Source of the DNA: Mesorhizobium sp. B2-8-5
Lineage (GTDB): Bacteria > Pseudomonadota > Alphaproteobacteria > Rhizobiales > Rhizobiaceae
NCBI RefSeq assembly: GCF_006440675.2
Contig: NZ_CP083951.1
Coordinates: forward strand, 1,550,001 to 1,614,000
Length of the DNA stretch: 64,000 nucleotides
Direction: 5' to 3'
Positions 9,526 to 18,180 of this stretch are shown here, one piece after another; positions within the stretch are counted from its first letter, which is position 1; each line of letters starts with the position of its first letter. A model generated the notes under the pieces. The model searched no databases and was not told the DNA's origin. It saw nothing but the letters and a program-made list of their open reading frames with translations. Both the position numbers and the translations under genes were made by a program.

Positions 9526-10538
9526 TCTTTTCGGGGCGGCGCGCGCGGCGGACGCTTTTCGCCTGCGTGCTGGCCTGCGCCTTGCCGGCAATTGCCGCGT
9601 CGGGCGCTCCCGCCGAGACGGTCGAGATTTCGGCGCGGCCGATCAGCCAGTTCCATGTCGGCCACGACGAGACGCGGTTCGGGCCGCTCGAATTCGTCGG
9701 CGGACTGGAGATGACGTCGCCGGCACGCGATTTCGGCGCGCTGTCGGCCTTTCGCTTCCTGAAGCCGGGCAGCGACTTCATCGGTGTCGCCGACACCGGC
9801 TTCTGGTTCTTCGGCGCGATCACGCATGACGCCGGCAGGCGCCCATCGGGCGTTTCTAATTTCCGCATGCAGCAGATGGTCGACGCTTCGGGCCAGCCGA
9901 CCGACCGGAAGTGGGAGGTCGACGCGGAAGGGCTCGCCGTCAAGGACGGTATCGCCACCGTCGGCTTCGAACGCGACCAGCGTGTCGCCCAGTTTAAGAT
10001 CGACCCCGACGATATGAAAGCGCCGATCCGGCAGCTCGATTACCTGGTGCCCGCCAAGGAGCTGCGCCAGAATCGCGGCTTCGAGACCGTCACTCATGCC
10101 AACCCTTATGGGCAGCACGCGGGAGGCCTGGTCGTGGTCTCGGAGAGGAGCCTCGACGAAGCCGGCAACGTCTATGCCGCCATCATCGAGGGGGCGCATA
10201 AGGGCGTCTTCACCGTCAGGCGCGACGGCGATTTCGACATTACCGACGGCGCCTTCCTGCCGGACGGTGACCTGCTGCTGCTGGAGCGCAGTTTTTCGAT
10301 CGCGCGCGGGGTGAAGATGCGGCTGCGACGCATCTATAGCGAAAGCGTCGCGAAGGGCGCGGTCGCCGACGGGCCGGTGCTGATGGAGGCCGACATGGGC
10401 TACCAGATCGACAACATGGAAGGGCTCGACGTCTGGACCCGCGACGACGGCGCGCTGATGGTGTCGCTGATCTCCGACGACAACCATTCGATCCTGCAGC
10501 GCAACCTCTATTTGGAGTTCATCCTGCACCAGGATTGA
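9522..10538 (+). CDS. Secreted esterase-like/phytase-like protein (PF13449 type)
   Basis: This 338-residue protein begins with a basic region and a hydrophobic signal peptide ending near AIAASGAPA. The rest resembles the esterase-like activity of phytase family: repeated beta strands such as [21 protein letters not shown] and [17 protein letters not shown], a beta-propeller pattern. It overlaps the cobT stop codon by four bases, so translation is probably coupled, which is odd for a periplasmic protein behind a cytoplasmic chelatase subunit. The real substrate is unknown and phytase activity should not be assumed. Confidence 0.85.
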   Translation: MIFSGRRARRTLFACVLACALPAIAASGAPAETVEISARPISQFHVGHDETRFGPLEFVGGLEMTSPARDFGALSAFRFLKPGSDFIGVADTGFWFFGAITHDAGRRPSGVSNFRMQQMVDASGQPTDRKWEVDAEGLAVKDGIATVGFERDQRVAQFKIDPDDMKAPIRQLDYLVPAKELRQNRGFETVTHANPYGQHAGGLVVVSERSLDEAGNVYAAIIEGAHKGVFTVRRDGDFDITDGAFLPDGDLLLLERSFSIARGVKMRLRRIYSESVAKGAVADGPVLMEADMGYQIDNMEGLDVWTRDDGALMVSLISDDNHSILQRNLYLEFILHQD

Positions 10539-10573
10539 GCAGGATCGCTGGCAGAATCCAGCCGCCCTGGCTC

Positions 10574-10614
10574 TAGATCGTGATGGCGTTTCGTTGAATC
10601 GCCGTCACGATCTA
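10574..10614. repeat. Palindromic intergenic repeat, left partner (family A-prime)
   Basis: TAGATCGTGATGGCG and CGCCGTCACGATCTA form a near-perfect stem around a short loop containing TTTCGTTGAAT. A related element at 50117-50154 has the same layout and, as here, is followed within about 15 bases by a family A element. Confidence 0.8.
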
Positions 10615-10625
10615 ACTCTTTGTTG

Positions 10626-10675
10626 GAGCATGATCTTTCTCCGAAAACCGGTTCCCACTTTTCGGGATCATGCTC
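10626..10675. repeat. REP-like palindromic repeat (family A)
   Basis: The element starts GAGCATGATC and ends GATCATGCTC, with CCGAAAACCGG and CACTTTTCGG in the centre. Other copies are at 14332, 14395, 30417 and 50170. Its last base is the third base of the TAG stop of the minus-strand gene to the right. Confidence 0.9.
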
Positions 10676-11484
10676 TAGCGGCCGACGTGGCGGACTTCGT
10701 TCATCACGAAATTGGCGGCGCGCTTGCTCCGGTTGCGGATCTTGAGCGTCGCGGTGTTGTCCACGAAATAGGTGTGAAGGATGCTGTCGCGGGTGCGGAC
10801 CTCCGGCCCGACGGTATCGACCGCGTGCCAGGTGTCGGTGCCGACCGCAAAGGCGTAGCCGGTGTTCGGGGAAAACGACATCCGGTGCGAATTCTCGAAA
10901 CGCCCGTCCGGCTTGCGTTCGGCGAATCGGGTGCCGATGTGGTTGATCGAGTCGTCCTCCGGCAGGTAGAACTGGACCGTGATGCCCTTCCATTTCGTGT
11001 CGGTGTGGAAACCGATCTTGTAGCCCGCCACGTCGCGCGTCAGCATCGGCACCGGATACATGCCGACCTTCATGAAATCCGACCCGAACCGGCGTTCCAA
11101 TCCCGGGGCAAGGCGGCGCATGAATGCGTCCTTCAGTTGCGGCGCATGCAGCGCTTTTCCGACCAGGGACCAGACCCCCCGTTTCTCGTCCGGCAGATGG
11201 CGGATATATTCGGGGTAGAGGTCGATCTTGACCCGCGTCGCAGTGCCGTCGGCCTGAATGTTGACGTTGTTGCGCCCCTTGAGCGCACGATACTCGCGCG
11301 CCTCCGGCATGGCGGCGCGCATGCGCAGATAAAGGTCCGCGGGGAAAACATCGGTCATTTCCAGATGCCAGAAAGGCGTTTCCACAAACGCGGCGCGGTT
11401 CACGGCGTCCACCATGTGGGAGACAACATGCTGCAGCGTTCGTTTGGCTGATGCTGGCGCCACCGCGCCGTCTATGGCCGACAT
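10675..11484 (-). CDS. 2OG-Fe(II) oxygenase-like protein
   Basis: This is a 269-residue protein. The double-stranded beta-helix signature of 2-oxoglutarate/Fe(II) oxygenases is visible: FHTDTK supplies H160 and D162, TWHAVD supplies H220, and R230 follows ten residues later, as expected for the 2-oxoglutarate-binding arginine. No signal peptide is seen. The substrate is unknown; related rhizobial genes often lie among polysaccharide or membrane glycosylation genes, and the next gene upstream is an STT3-like membrane protein. The stop codon overlaps the end of a palindromic repeat. Confidence 0.8.
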   Translation of the reverse strand: MSAIDGAVAPASAKRTLQHVVSHMVDAVNRAAFVETPFWHLEMTDVFPADLYLRMRAAMPEAREYRALKGRNNVNIQADGTATRVKIDLYPEYIRHLPDEKRGVWSLVGKALHAPQLKDAFMRRLAPGLERRFGSDFMKVGMYPVPMLTRDVAGYKIGFHTDTKWKGITVQFYLPEDDSINHIGTRFAERKPDGRFENSHRMSFSPNTGYAFAVGTDTWHAVDTVGPEVRTRDSILHTYFVDNTATLKIRNRSKRAANFVMNEVRHVGR

Positions 11485-11705
11485 GGATACCCTTTCCCCA
11501 ATCTAAAGCCCCGAATCCAAATTTCCTGAATACATATATCGCCGCCCCGGCGAAATGCTAACCAAAGCACAGGCTGGATTGCAATGATCCACGGGACTGA
11601 TTTAAATCGGGGTTTTCTAAATCACGGAGGGATGCCGCATCAGCGCGAAACGAGCGCGTTGCGAGGAGCGCGGTCGACGATGCTGACATGGCCGCAGGCC
11701 GATAT

Positions 11706-13481
11706 TCAACGGACCTTGTAGATCTCGATCGGTTTTCCCGCGGTAGACTGGTCCAGTTCCAGCCATGCCGGCAGGTCGCCCCGCAGCAGCGCCGCGGCAA
11801 GGCCCTTCGGAGCATCCAGGCTCAGCGATATCTCTTCCGTGTTGCCGCGGCAGATCGCGACCAGCCCCACATGCTCGCGCTCGATGACGGCGCGCGCGGC
11901 GTCGGGTGTTCCCATGAAAGCGTCGAGCATGGCAAGGTTACCGCCGACATTGCGGTGGTAAGGGCCGGCCAGCGCCCGGTGGCGGGTGAACATCAGTATT
12001 CCCGAGCCGAGATTGGACGAGGCAAGCACCGTCGTCGCCGGCATGGCGGCAAGATCGTGGAAGTCGCTTGGCTTGCCGCAGGTCACAGCGTGATCGGGAT
12101 CGGAATTGATCTGTTGCGGCGCCTTCTGGACCACGGACTGCGCCGCCACCGCGACCCCGGCCCAGGTCGCGTTGAGCGAGACCAGCCACGCCATGACGAT
12201 GCCGGTGGAAAGGCGCCATGAGGGCGCGGCGTCCGCCCGCAGGCGGATTTTCGCGATCCAGGCCGAGAGCGGCAATACGGCGAAGGCGACCGAAAAGGTC
12301 GAGCCGCGCACCTGCCAGAGGCTGACGCCGAAGGCGACGACAAGCAGGATGGCGGCGAGCATCTCCTCGCGGCGCAGGCGACGCGTTCGGAGTTGAAAGC
12401 CGATCAGCAGGATGGCGATGAAGGGCGTCACATAGCGCGCCGCCATCAGCTTCGGCTGGTGGACTGCGACGCTCCAGAAGGGCTGCGCTTCGACCACGTC
12501 GGCCAGCCAATAGGTGCGGATACGCTCGTCCATGCCCGCATAGGGCGACGCCAGGCATTGCGGGAAGAACAGCATCGCGGCGGCCGCGACCACCACCGCC
12601 AGCGCCAGCGTGGAGCCGAGCCGCGCCCGAGTTGTCGGCCCGGTCGATGTAGCGGCGATCGCCAGGCCGAAGCCGGACAGCGCGGCAACCGCGAACTGGA
12701 AGGACGAGAAGGCGTCGCATTGGGCCTCGCCCCAGTCGGCCGGACGGATGGTAACCACGAAGACCAGCGAGGCGATGCCGGCAAATCCGAGGCCAAAGCC
12801 TCGTGCCGTGACGCGCTCCTTGTCGTCGAGGATGAACAGGACAGCGGCACAGATGCCGAGCACCGCCACATAGGGAGCGGTCTCCATGCCGACAGCCAGC
12901 GTCAGGCCGGCGCAGATGCCCGACAGAAGGGCCGCGGGCCGCCAGGAGGGCGCTTCCATCAGGAGCCAGAGGCCGGCCGCCGTCAGCAACAGCTGGACAT
13001 TGTGGTGATCGATCACCCCCGGGCTGTAGATCACCAGGAAGAAAAGGCCCGCCGTCGACAGGATGAGCGCCGGCATCGCGACATTCGCGCCGGCGAAGCG
13101 CTGCGCGGCGCGCATCAGCACGAATATGGTCAGTCCGTAGAGCAGGGTCGGCCAGATGATCAGCGCGGCGCGTTCGGCGGTGGCGGGGCTGGCGCCGAGC
13201 GCATCGAAGGCCATGATGATCAGCGCGAGCGGCGTGTCCACAAGCCGCGACCAGTGCATGACGAAGCCGCCCGAGGCGCCCATCCTGTATTGATGGAGGT
13301 CGAACCAGCCCTGGCCGCCGAGCAGGTCGCGGACCTCGACCAGCCGCAGCATGCTGTCATTGTCGGCGCCGTAGTTGGCAAGGGTGGGGAAGCCGGAAAC
13401 CGCGTTGATCGTCAGCACCACCAGCGTGGCGCACAACGCAAGCAGGAGATCGTTTTTCCAACCGGTGCCTTGCACGGTCAT
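11706..13481 (-). CDS. Polytopic membrane protein, GT-C/STT3-like
   Basis: The 591-residue protein has about eleven to thirteen hydrophobic segments and a soluble C-terminal region. Two motifs recall GT-C glycosyltransferases of the STT3/AglB type: an acidic DND at residues 40-42 in the first external loop (GADNDSMLRL), followed by HWSRLVD, and a DHH at residues 158-160 (GVIDHHNVQ), like the DHH motif of STT3. Such enzymes use polyprenyl-linked sugars at the outer face of the inner membrane. No glycan cluster surrounds it. The family call rests on motifs and topology only. Confidence 0.65.
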   Translation of the reverse strand: MTVQGTGWKNDLLLALCATLVVLTINAVSGFPTLANYGADNDSMLRLVEVRDLLGGQGWFDLHQYRMGASGGFVMHWSRLVDTPLALIIMAFDALGASPATAERAALIIWPTLLYGLTIFVLMRAAQRFAGANVAMPALILSTAGLFFLVIYSPGVIDHHNVQLLLTAAGLWLLMEAPSWRPAALLSGICAGLTLAVGMETAPYVAVLGICAAVLFILDDKERVTARGFGLGFAGIASLVFVVTIRPADWGEAQCDAFSSFQFAVAALSGFGLAIAATSTGPTTRARLGSTLALAVVVAAAAMLFFPQCLASPYAGMDERIRTYWLADVVEAQPFWSVAVHQPKLMAARYVTPFIAILLIGFQLRTRRLRREEMLAAILLVVAFGVSLWQVRGSTFSVAFAVLPLSAWIAKIRLRADAAPSWRLSTGIVMAWLVSLNATWAGVAVAAQSVVQKAPQQINSDPDHAVTCGKPSDFHDLAAMPATTVLASSNLGSGILMFTRHRALAGPYHRNVGGNLAMLDAFMGTPDAARAVIEREHVGLVAICRGNTEEISLSLDAPKGLAAALLRGDLPAWLELDQSTAGKPIEIYKVR

Positions 13482-13574
13482 GCTGGTCGCAATGCCCTGG
13501 AGAATTTTCGCGATCCTGCATCATCGGGCGTAATAAAGCGTAAAGCCGCGCGGCAATCCGACTACGGCGTTCTG

Positions 13575-13669
13575 GCCGCGATCCAGATTACAGCCTTTTG
13601 GCTGCAATCCAGATTACAGGCTTTTGGCTGCAATCCAGATCACAGGCCTTTGGCTGCGATCCAGATGAC
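13575..13669. repeat. 26-bp tandem repeat, duplicated gene 3' end
   Basis: Three and a half copies of a 26-bp unit lie at 13575-13600, 13601-13626, 13627-13652 and 13653-13669; the core is CTGCAATCCAGATTACAGG. On the minus strand the last copies encode the C-terminal residues IWIAAKGL and the stop of the spermidine-synthase-like gene. The array is therefore a serial duplication of that 3' end beyond its stop codon. Confidence 0.9.
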
Positions 13670-14314
13670 GTGGCGGGCGCCGCGCTTGCCGCGGGCCCGC
13701 GTGTTGATCTCCTCGACCGCGAAGCCGGCCTGCTTCAGCCGTCGGGCGAAGCCGCCGTCCGGTCCCTGCGACCAGACCGCCAGAACGCCGCCGGGCTTCA
13801 AGGCGGCGCGCGAGGCCGCGAGGCCGGCCGCGCCATAGAGCGTATCGTTGCCCTTGTAGACGATGCCTTCTGGGCCGTTGTCGACGTCGAGCAGGATGGC
13901 GTCCCAGGCGGCCTTCTCCGCCCTTATCAACTGGCCTACATCGGCCTCGCGAAGGGTGACGCGCGGGTCGTCGAGGCAGCCGTCGAATATCCCGGACATG
14001 GGCCCCTGCGCCCAGGCGACGACCGCGGGAACCAGTTCGGCGACGGTGACGGCGGCGTCGCGATCGAGCGCGGCGAGGGTGGCGCGCAACGTGAAGCCCA
14101 TGCCGAGCCCGCCGATGAGGATGCCTGGCCGCTTGCGGCCGGCGATCCGCTCGCAGGAAAGCCTGGCGAGGGCCTCCTCGGAGCCGCTGAGGCGGCTGTT
14201 CATCAGCTCGTTGGTGCCGAGCATGATCGAGAACTCATCCCCGCGCCGCTTCAGGCGAAGTTCCTGCGCGCCATCAGGCGTGCGGGCGGAATCAAGCTGA
14301 ACCCAGGGGATCAC
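13640..14314 (-). CDS. Spermidine synthase-like methyltransferase-fold protein
   Basis: This 224-residue protein has the nucleotide-binding loop GGLGMG at 68-73, an acidic strand end AELVP (91-95) that would hold the ribose of S-adenosylmethionine or its decarboxylated form, and LLDVDNGPEG at 141-150. This fits the spermidine synthase/MnmC-like Rossmann family. It is shorter than true SpeE and lacks the N-terminal beta domain, so the activity is open. The 3' end has been tandemly duplicated downstream. Confidence 0.8.
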   Translation of the reverse strand: MIPWVQLDSARTPDGAQELRLKRRGDEFSIMLGTNELMNSRLSGSEEALARLSCERIAGRKRPGILIGGLGMGFTLRATLAALDRDAAVTVAELVPAVVAWAQGPMSGIFDGCLDDPRVTLREADVGQLIRAEKAAWDAILLDVDNGPEGIVYKGNDTLYGAAGLAASRAALKPGGVLAVWSQGPDGGFARRLKQAGFAVEEINTRARGKRGARHVIWIAAKGL

Positions 14315-14331
14315 GGTCTCTCTTTTGGTTT

Positions 14332-14380
14332 GAGCACGATCTTTTCCAAAAACCGGGTCCCACTTTTTGGGATCATGCTC
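14332..14380. repeat. REP-like palindromic repeat (family A), first of a tandem pair
   Basis: It starts GAGCACGATC and ends GATCATGCTC. It differs from the copy at 14395-14443 at only 2 of 49 positions, pointing to a recent duplication. It lies about 18 bases upstream of the spermidine-synthase-like start. Confidence 0.92.
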
Positions 14381-14394
14381 TCTCTTTTTGTTTG

Positions 14395-14443
14395 GAGCAT
14401 GATCTTTTCCAAAAACCGAGTCCCACTTTTTGGGATCATGCTC
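14395..14443. repeat. REP-like palindromic repeat (family A), second of a tandem pair
   Basis: A near-identical neighbour of the 14332 element, separated by 14 bases of T-rich sequence. It contains the TGA stop of the queuosine-precursor transporter gene (14436-14438) and its last sense codon. Confidence 0.92.
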
Positions 14444-15122
14444 CGACCGCGACCGCTGGCTGGCTCCAGCGTGCGGCGAGCAGCCGGTAGGGGATCAGCG
14501 CCACGACGGCAATGATCAGCTTGACCGAAAGGTCGCCAAGCGCCCAGGACACCCAGCGCATCGTCTCGACCGGCAGAACGCCCATCAGCGGCGCGGTCTC
14601 CAGCGCGAAGCTGTCATTGGGGCCGGCAAAGGCGAAGGCGGCGGAGAAGGCGACGCCGAAGAAGACGATGGTGTCGAACACCGAGCCGACCAGCGTGCCG
14701 ACGATAGGCGCGCGCCACCAACTCTGCCGGCGCAGCCGGTTGAAGACGGTGACGTCGAGCAATTGCGCGGTGAGGAAGGCGGCACCCGAGGCGGCCGCGA
14801 TGCGCACCAGCCGGTCGGCGGCGGTCTCGAACTCGATCAGGCCGTGGCGGAACAGGAAAGGCGGGATCAGGATCGAGCAGGTCACCGCCGTCATGAAGCC
14901 GACGAACACCACCTTGCGCGCCACGGCCGGACCGTAGCGGCGGTTGGCGAGGTCGGTGACCAGGAAGGAGAAAGGATAGGTGAAGGCACCCCAGGTGAGC
15001 ACGTCCGCCAGCGCCAGACCGCCGACCTGGCCCTGCATCGGGAACTGGACAAGGATGTTGGAGGCCACGACGACAAGCGCCATGGCGGCCACGAAGGGCA
15101 AATATCGCGTCAGGAAATTCAT
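14436..15122 (-). CDS. yhhQ: VUT family queuosine precursor transporter (YhhQ type)
   Basis: This 228-residue inner-membrane protein has about six hydrophobic helices. The segments GAFTYPFSFLVTDLANRRYG and TVFNRLR...WWRAPIVGT are characteristic of the VUT/YhhQ family, which imports 7-deazaguanine queuosine precursors such as preQ0. Its last codons and TGA stop are supplied by a family A palindromic repeat. It lies downstream of rpmB on the same strand, separated by 110 bases. Confidence 0.9.
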   Translation of the reverse strand: MNFLTRYLPFVAAMALVVVASNILVQFPMQGQVGGLALADVLTWGAFTYPFSFLVTDLANRRYGPAVARKVVFVGFMTAVTCSILIPPFLFRHGLIEFETAADRLVRIAAASGAAFLTAQLLDVTVFNRLRRQSWWRAPIVGTLVGSVFDTIVFFGVAFSAAFAFAGPNDSFALETAPLMGVLPVETMRWVSWALGDLSVKLIIAVVALIPYRLLAARWSQPAVAVGA

Positions 15123-15232
15123 TTTTTTATCCTGGGTAATGGAACCAGCCGAGCGCCACGCCGACGCCCGCCCTTGTTTCGAGCGCCGGTCTGGCCGGGC
15201 TCGAGGCGGTCGTCCCCCGCCTGAAAGCTGCT

Positions 15233-15529
15233 TTAAGCGGCCGATTGCTCGGCAAGCTTCTTGGCGATCTGCTTCTTGAGCAGACGCGCGCGCTGCGACA
15301 ATTCCTTGGCGTCGGCCTTGGCCAGGAAGGCGTCGAGGCCGCCGCGGTGCTCGACCGAACGCAGCGCGTTGGCCGAAATACGCAGGCGAACATTCTGGTT
15401 CAGCGCTTCGGAAATAAGCGTCACATTGACCAGGTTCGGCAGGAAGCGACGCTTGGTCTTGTTGTTGGCGTGGCTCACATTGTTGCCAGTCTGAACTGCC
15501 TTGGCAGTGAGTTCGCAGGTGCGGGACAT
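15233..15529 (-). CDS. rpmB: 50S ribosomal protein L28
   Basis: The 98-residue protein matches bacterial L28: [29 protein letters not shown], then [32 protein letters not shown]. It is a structural protein of the large ribosomal subunit. The long C-terminal tail rich in Lys, Arg and Ala is typical of alphaproteobacterial forms. A sigma-70-like promoter lies about 95 bases upstream. Confidence 0.99.
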   Translation of the reverse strand: MSRTCELTAKAVQTGNNVSHANNKTKRRFLPNLVNVTLISEALNQNVRLRISANALRSVEHRGGLDAFLAKADAKELSQRARLLKKQIAKKLAEQSAA

Positions 15530-15624
15530 TTGTCTAACCTTCAGTTTCTAAACCTGCCAAACCATTCTGCCCGCGCCGGGCGGCGCGCGGTCTCGGTCAG
15601 GCGGCCTTTGGAAAAGTTGGCGTT

Positions 15625-15652
15625 CCATAGTGGCATTTCACCACTGCGTCAA
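15625..15652 (-). promoter_or_regulatory. Sigma-70-like promoter of rpmB
   Basis: On the minus strand TTGACG (15652-15647), a 16-base spacer, then CTATGG (15630-15625). This is close to the alphaproteobacterial housekeeping consensus TTGAC-N17-CTATAT and predicts a leader of about 90 bases for rpmB. Confidence 0.55.
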
Positions 15653-15786
15653 GCTCCGGCACGCGGCCCGTCGTCAGGCGCGCTCCATATAAAGGCCGGA
15701 TTTCACAGTATAAGCCCTTCGCGAAGGGATATGCCAGGCTGGAGCCGCTGCGTTCCGGCCGAACCGCCAGGGATTCGCCAGCCGCC

Positions 15787-16578
15787 ATGCTCCGTCCATC
15801 TCATGCATTCGCCAGCTTGCTTGCCCTTGCCGTGCCGGCAACGAGCTTCGCCGCCGCGGCGCCGCAGTCCTTCAAGGGCGAGTATACGGTGTCCTATCTC
15901 GGCCTTTCGATCGCCAGGGCGACTTTTTCCAGCCGCTACGAAGGCGACAGCTATGCCATCGACGGCACCGTCTCGGCTGCCGGCCTTGGCAAGCTCTTCG
16001 ACGACACGAAAGGCACGATTTCGTCGAAAGGCACGATTTCCGGCAAGCAGATGCAGCCGCATGCCTTCCGGGCCGACTATACGTCCGGCAAAAAGGCTTC
16101 GATGGTCGAGATCCGCTTCAACAACGGTGCGGTCACCTCCACGCAGGTCGTTCCCGCGCCGAAGAAGCGCGATTCGAAGAGCTGGGTGCCGCTCGGCGAT
16201 AGCGACTTGAAATCGGTGCTCGATCCGATGGCCGCGACCGTCATCCACGCCGACAGCCTGGACAAGGTCTGCGGACGGACGGTCAAATTTTACGACGGCG
16301 AGATGCGCGCCGACCTGACCTTGACCTATGCGTCCAAGGGTTCGATCTCGGTGCCGGGCTACAAGGGCGACACGGTGACCTGCAAGATGGGCTTCGAGCC
16401 GGTGGCGGGCTATCGCAAGGGCCGCAAGGCGCTGAATTTCCTGAAGAACAAGAGCCGCATGCTGGTGACGTTTGCACCGCTCGGCCAATCCGGCGTATAT
16501 GCGCCGATCCGCGCCACGGTCGGGACCCAGATCGGTCCGCTGACCATCAGCGCGAGACGCTTCGAGGCGGTAAATTAG
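15787..16578 (+). CDS. DUF3108 domain protein, exported
   Basis: The 263-residue protein has a signal peptide (MLRPSHAFASLLALAVPATSFA) followed by a DUF3108 domain: GEYTVSYLGLSIARATFSS and the late GFEPVAGYRKGRKALNFLKN segment. The family is periplasmic in alphaproteobacteria and has no established biochemical function. The gene diverges from rpmB, a gene order I recall as common in Rhizobiales. Confidence 0.88.
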   Translation: MLRPSHAFASLLALAVPATSFAAAAPQSFKGEYTVSYLGLSIARATFSSRYEGDSYAIDGTVSAAGLGKLFDDTKGTISSKGTISGKQMQPHAFRADYTSGKKASMVEIRFNNGAVTSTQVVPAPKKRDSKSWVPLGDSDLKSVLDPMAATVIHADSLDKVCGRTVKFYDGEMRADLTLTYASKGSISVPGYKGDTVTCKMGFEPVAGYRKGRKALNFLKNKSRMLVTFAPLGQSGVYAPIRATVGTQIGPLTISARRFEAVN

Positions 16579-16611
16579 GTCAGGCGCCACCGCGCGCCGG
16601 CGGGGGAACGA

Positions 16612-17499
16612 ATGGCGCGCGCAACATTGATCGGGTTCTCGGCGGTCGCCATGTGGGCGCTGCTGGCGCTGCTCACCGACGCCTCGGGGCGGGTGCCGCC
16701 GTTCCTGCTGTCGGCCATCACCTTCGCCATCGGCACCTGCGTCGGCCTGGCGGCACGGCTGGTGATGCCGGCGCCCGACCGGAGCCAGAAGATCCCGCCA
16801 CAGGTCTGGGTCATCGGCATAGCCGGCCTGTTCGGCTACCACTTCTTCTATTTCACGGCGCTGCGCAATGCGCCGGCGGTCGAGGCGAGCCTGATCGCCT
16901 ATCTGTGGCCGCTGCTGATCGTGCTCGGCTCGGCGCTGATGCCGGGCGAGCGGCTTGCCTGGAACCATGTCGTCGGCGCGCTGCTCGGCCTTGCCGGCAC
17001 CTTCCTGATCGTCACCAAGGGCGGCGCGCTCGCCTTCGACTCGCGCTACGCCTTCGGCTATGCGATGGCCGCCGTCTGCGCGCTGTTGTGGTCGTCCTAT
17101 TCGCTCCTGTCGCGGCGCTTCCCGTCGGTGCCGACCTCGATCGTCACCTGGTTCTGCGCGGCGACGTCGGTGCTGTCGCTTATCTGCCATTTTCTGCTTG
17201 AGAAGACGGTGCTGCCGGATGGCCCTGGACAGTGGCTGGCCGTCATCGGGCTCGGCCTGATGCCGGTGGGCGCGGCCTTCTACGCCTGGGACATCGGCGT
17301 CAAGCGCGGCAATATCCAGGTGCTGGGTGCCGCGAGCTATGCCGCGCCGCTTTTGTCGACGTTGGTGCTGATCGCTGCCGGCGTCGCCGCGCCGTCGCTG
17401 CGCATCCTCGCCGCCTGCGTGCTCATCACCGCCGGCGCCGCGCTGGCGGCGAAGTCGCTGCTGATGCGCAAGCCGGCGGCCACAGAGGTCAACGCATGA
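16612..17499 (+). CDS. EamA/DMT family exporter (YddG-like)
   Basis: This 295-residue protein has ten predicted membrane helices in two EamA repeats. HFFYFTALRNAPAVEASLIAYLWPLLIV and the overall length resemble the aromatic amino acid exporter YddG branch of the drug/metabolite transporter superfamily. The stop overlaps the start of the next gene (ATGA), so the two are probably translated together. Substrate specificity cannot be fixed from the sequence. Confidence 0.9.
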   Translation: MARATLIGFSAVAMWALLALLTDASGRVPPFLLSAITFAIGTCVGLAARLVMPAPDRSQKIPPQVWVIGIAGLFGYHFFYFTALRNAPAVEASLIAYLWPLLIVLGSALMPGERLAWNHVVGALLGLAGTFLIVTKGGALAFDSRYAFGYAMAAVCALLWSSYSLLSRRFPSVPTSIVTWFCAATSVLSLICHFLLEKTVLPDGPGQWLAVIGLGLMPVGAAFYAWDIGVKRGNIQVLGAASYAAPLLSTLVLIAAGVAAPSLRILAACVLITAGAALAAKSLLMRKPAATEVNA

Positions 17500-18167
17500 T
17501 GCCGTTTCCCGGCGGCATCGAGGCCAACGCCAATGCGACGCTGCTGTTCTCGTTCGTCGCGGCCGTGATCTACGCCTTTGCGGTCGACATGCCGCCGAAA
17601 TGGACGCGCAGCGCGGCAAAGACGCTGGCCGTGGCTTTGCTGGCCGTGCTTGCCGCCATGCAGGGCGGTCCGCTGCTGCTCGTCGCGGCGCTGGGTTTGA
17701 GCGCCGTCGGCGACGCCTTCCTGTCGCGCGACGGCGAAAAGGCTTTTCTCGGCGGGCTGGCGAGCTTTCTCGCCGGCCACATCGCTTATGTCGCGCTGTT
17801 TTTGCAGGCGGGCGGCGGGCTCGGCCTGTTGAGCGCCGAATCCTGGCGGGGCGCGATTGCGCTCGCCATGGCCGCATTCAGCATCGTCATGCTTGCCGCG
17901 CTCCGGCGCCGCGTCGGCCCGCAGCTGCGTATCCCGGTCGCCGTCTATGTCGCGGCGATCCTTGCCATGGGTATTTCGGCGCTCACCACGGACAAGGTCT
18001 GGGTCATTGCCGGCGCGGTGCTGTTCATCGCGTCGGATGGGTTGCTGGCAACCGAGCGCTTCCTGCTTGCGGCGATCTCGCCGCATCGCGTGTGGATGCG
18101 CTACGCGGTCTGGGTGCTTTATTACGCGGCACAGCTGGCGATCACACTGGGATTTCTTCTCAGTTAG
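17496..18167 (+). CDS. YhhN family membrane protein (lysoplasmalogenase-like)
   Basis: This 223-residue protein starts at the ATG at 17496, overlapping the previous stop by four bases; the second ATG at 17499 is an alternative. It is nearly all membrane helices and has the YhhN/TMEM86 features GLSAVGDAFLSRDG, FLAGHIAYVALF and SDGLLATERFLL. TMEM86B-type members hydrolyse the vinyl-ether bond of lysoplasmalogens; whether bacterial members do so with a native lipid is unclear. Confidence 0.88.
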   Translation: MMPFPGGIEANANATLLFSFVAAVIYAFAVDMPPKWTRSAAKTLAVALLAVLAAMQGGPLLLVAALGLSAVGDAFLSRDGEKAFLGGLASFLAGHIAYVALFLQAGGGLGLLSAESWRGAIALAMAAFSIVMLAALRRRVGPQLRIPVAVYVAAILAMGISALTTDKVWVIAGAVLFIASDGLLATERFLLAAISPHRVWMRYAVWVLYYAAQLAITLGFLLS

Positions 18168-18180
18168 GCGATCTTCTCAG

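Noticed and set aside
12393..13838. 481-codon plus-strand frame crossing two minus-strand genes
   Set aside because: Low-complexity charged composition and it crosses the 26-bp tandem array; the opposite strand encodes the membrane protein.
15703..17877. 724-codon open frame on the minus strand
   Set aside because: Arg/Ala/Gln/His-rich shadow antisense to the DUF3108, EamA and YhhN genes, which have signal peptides, membrane helices and coupled starts.
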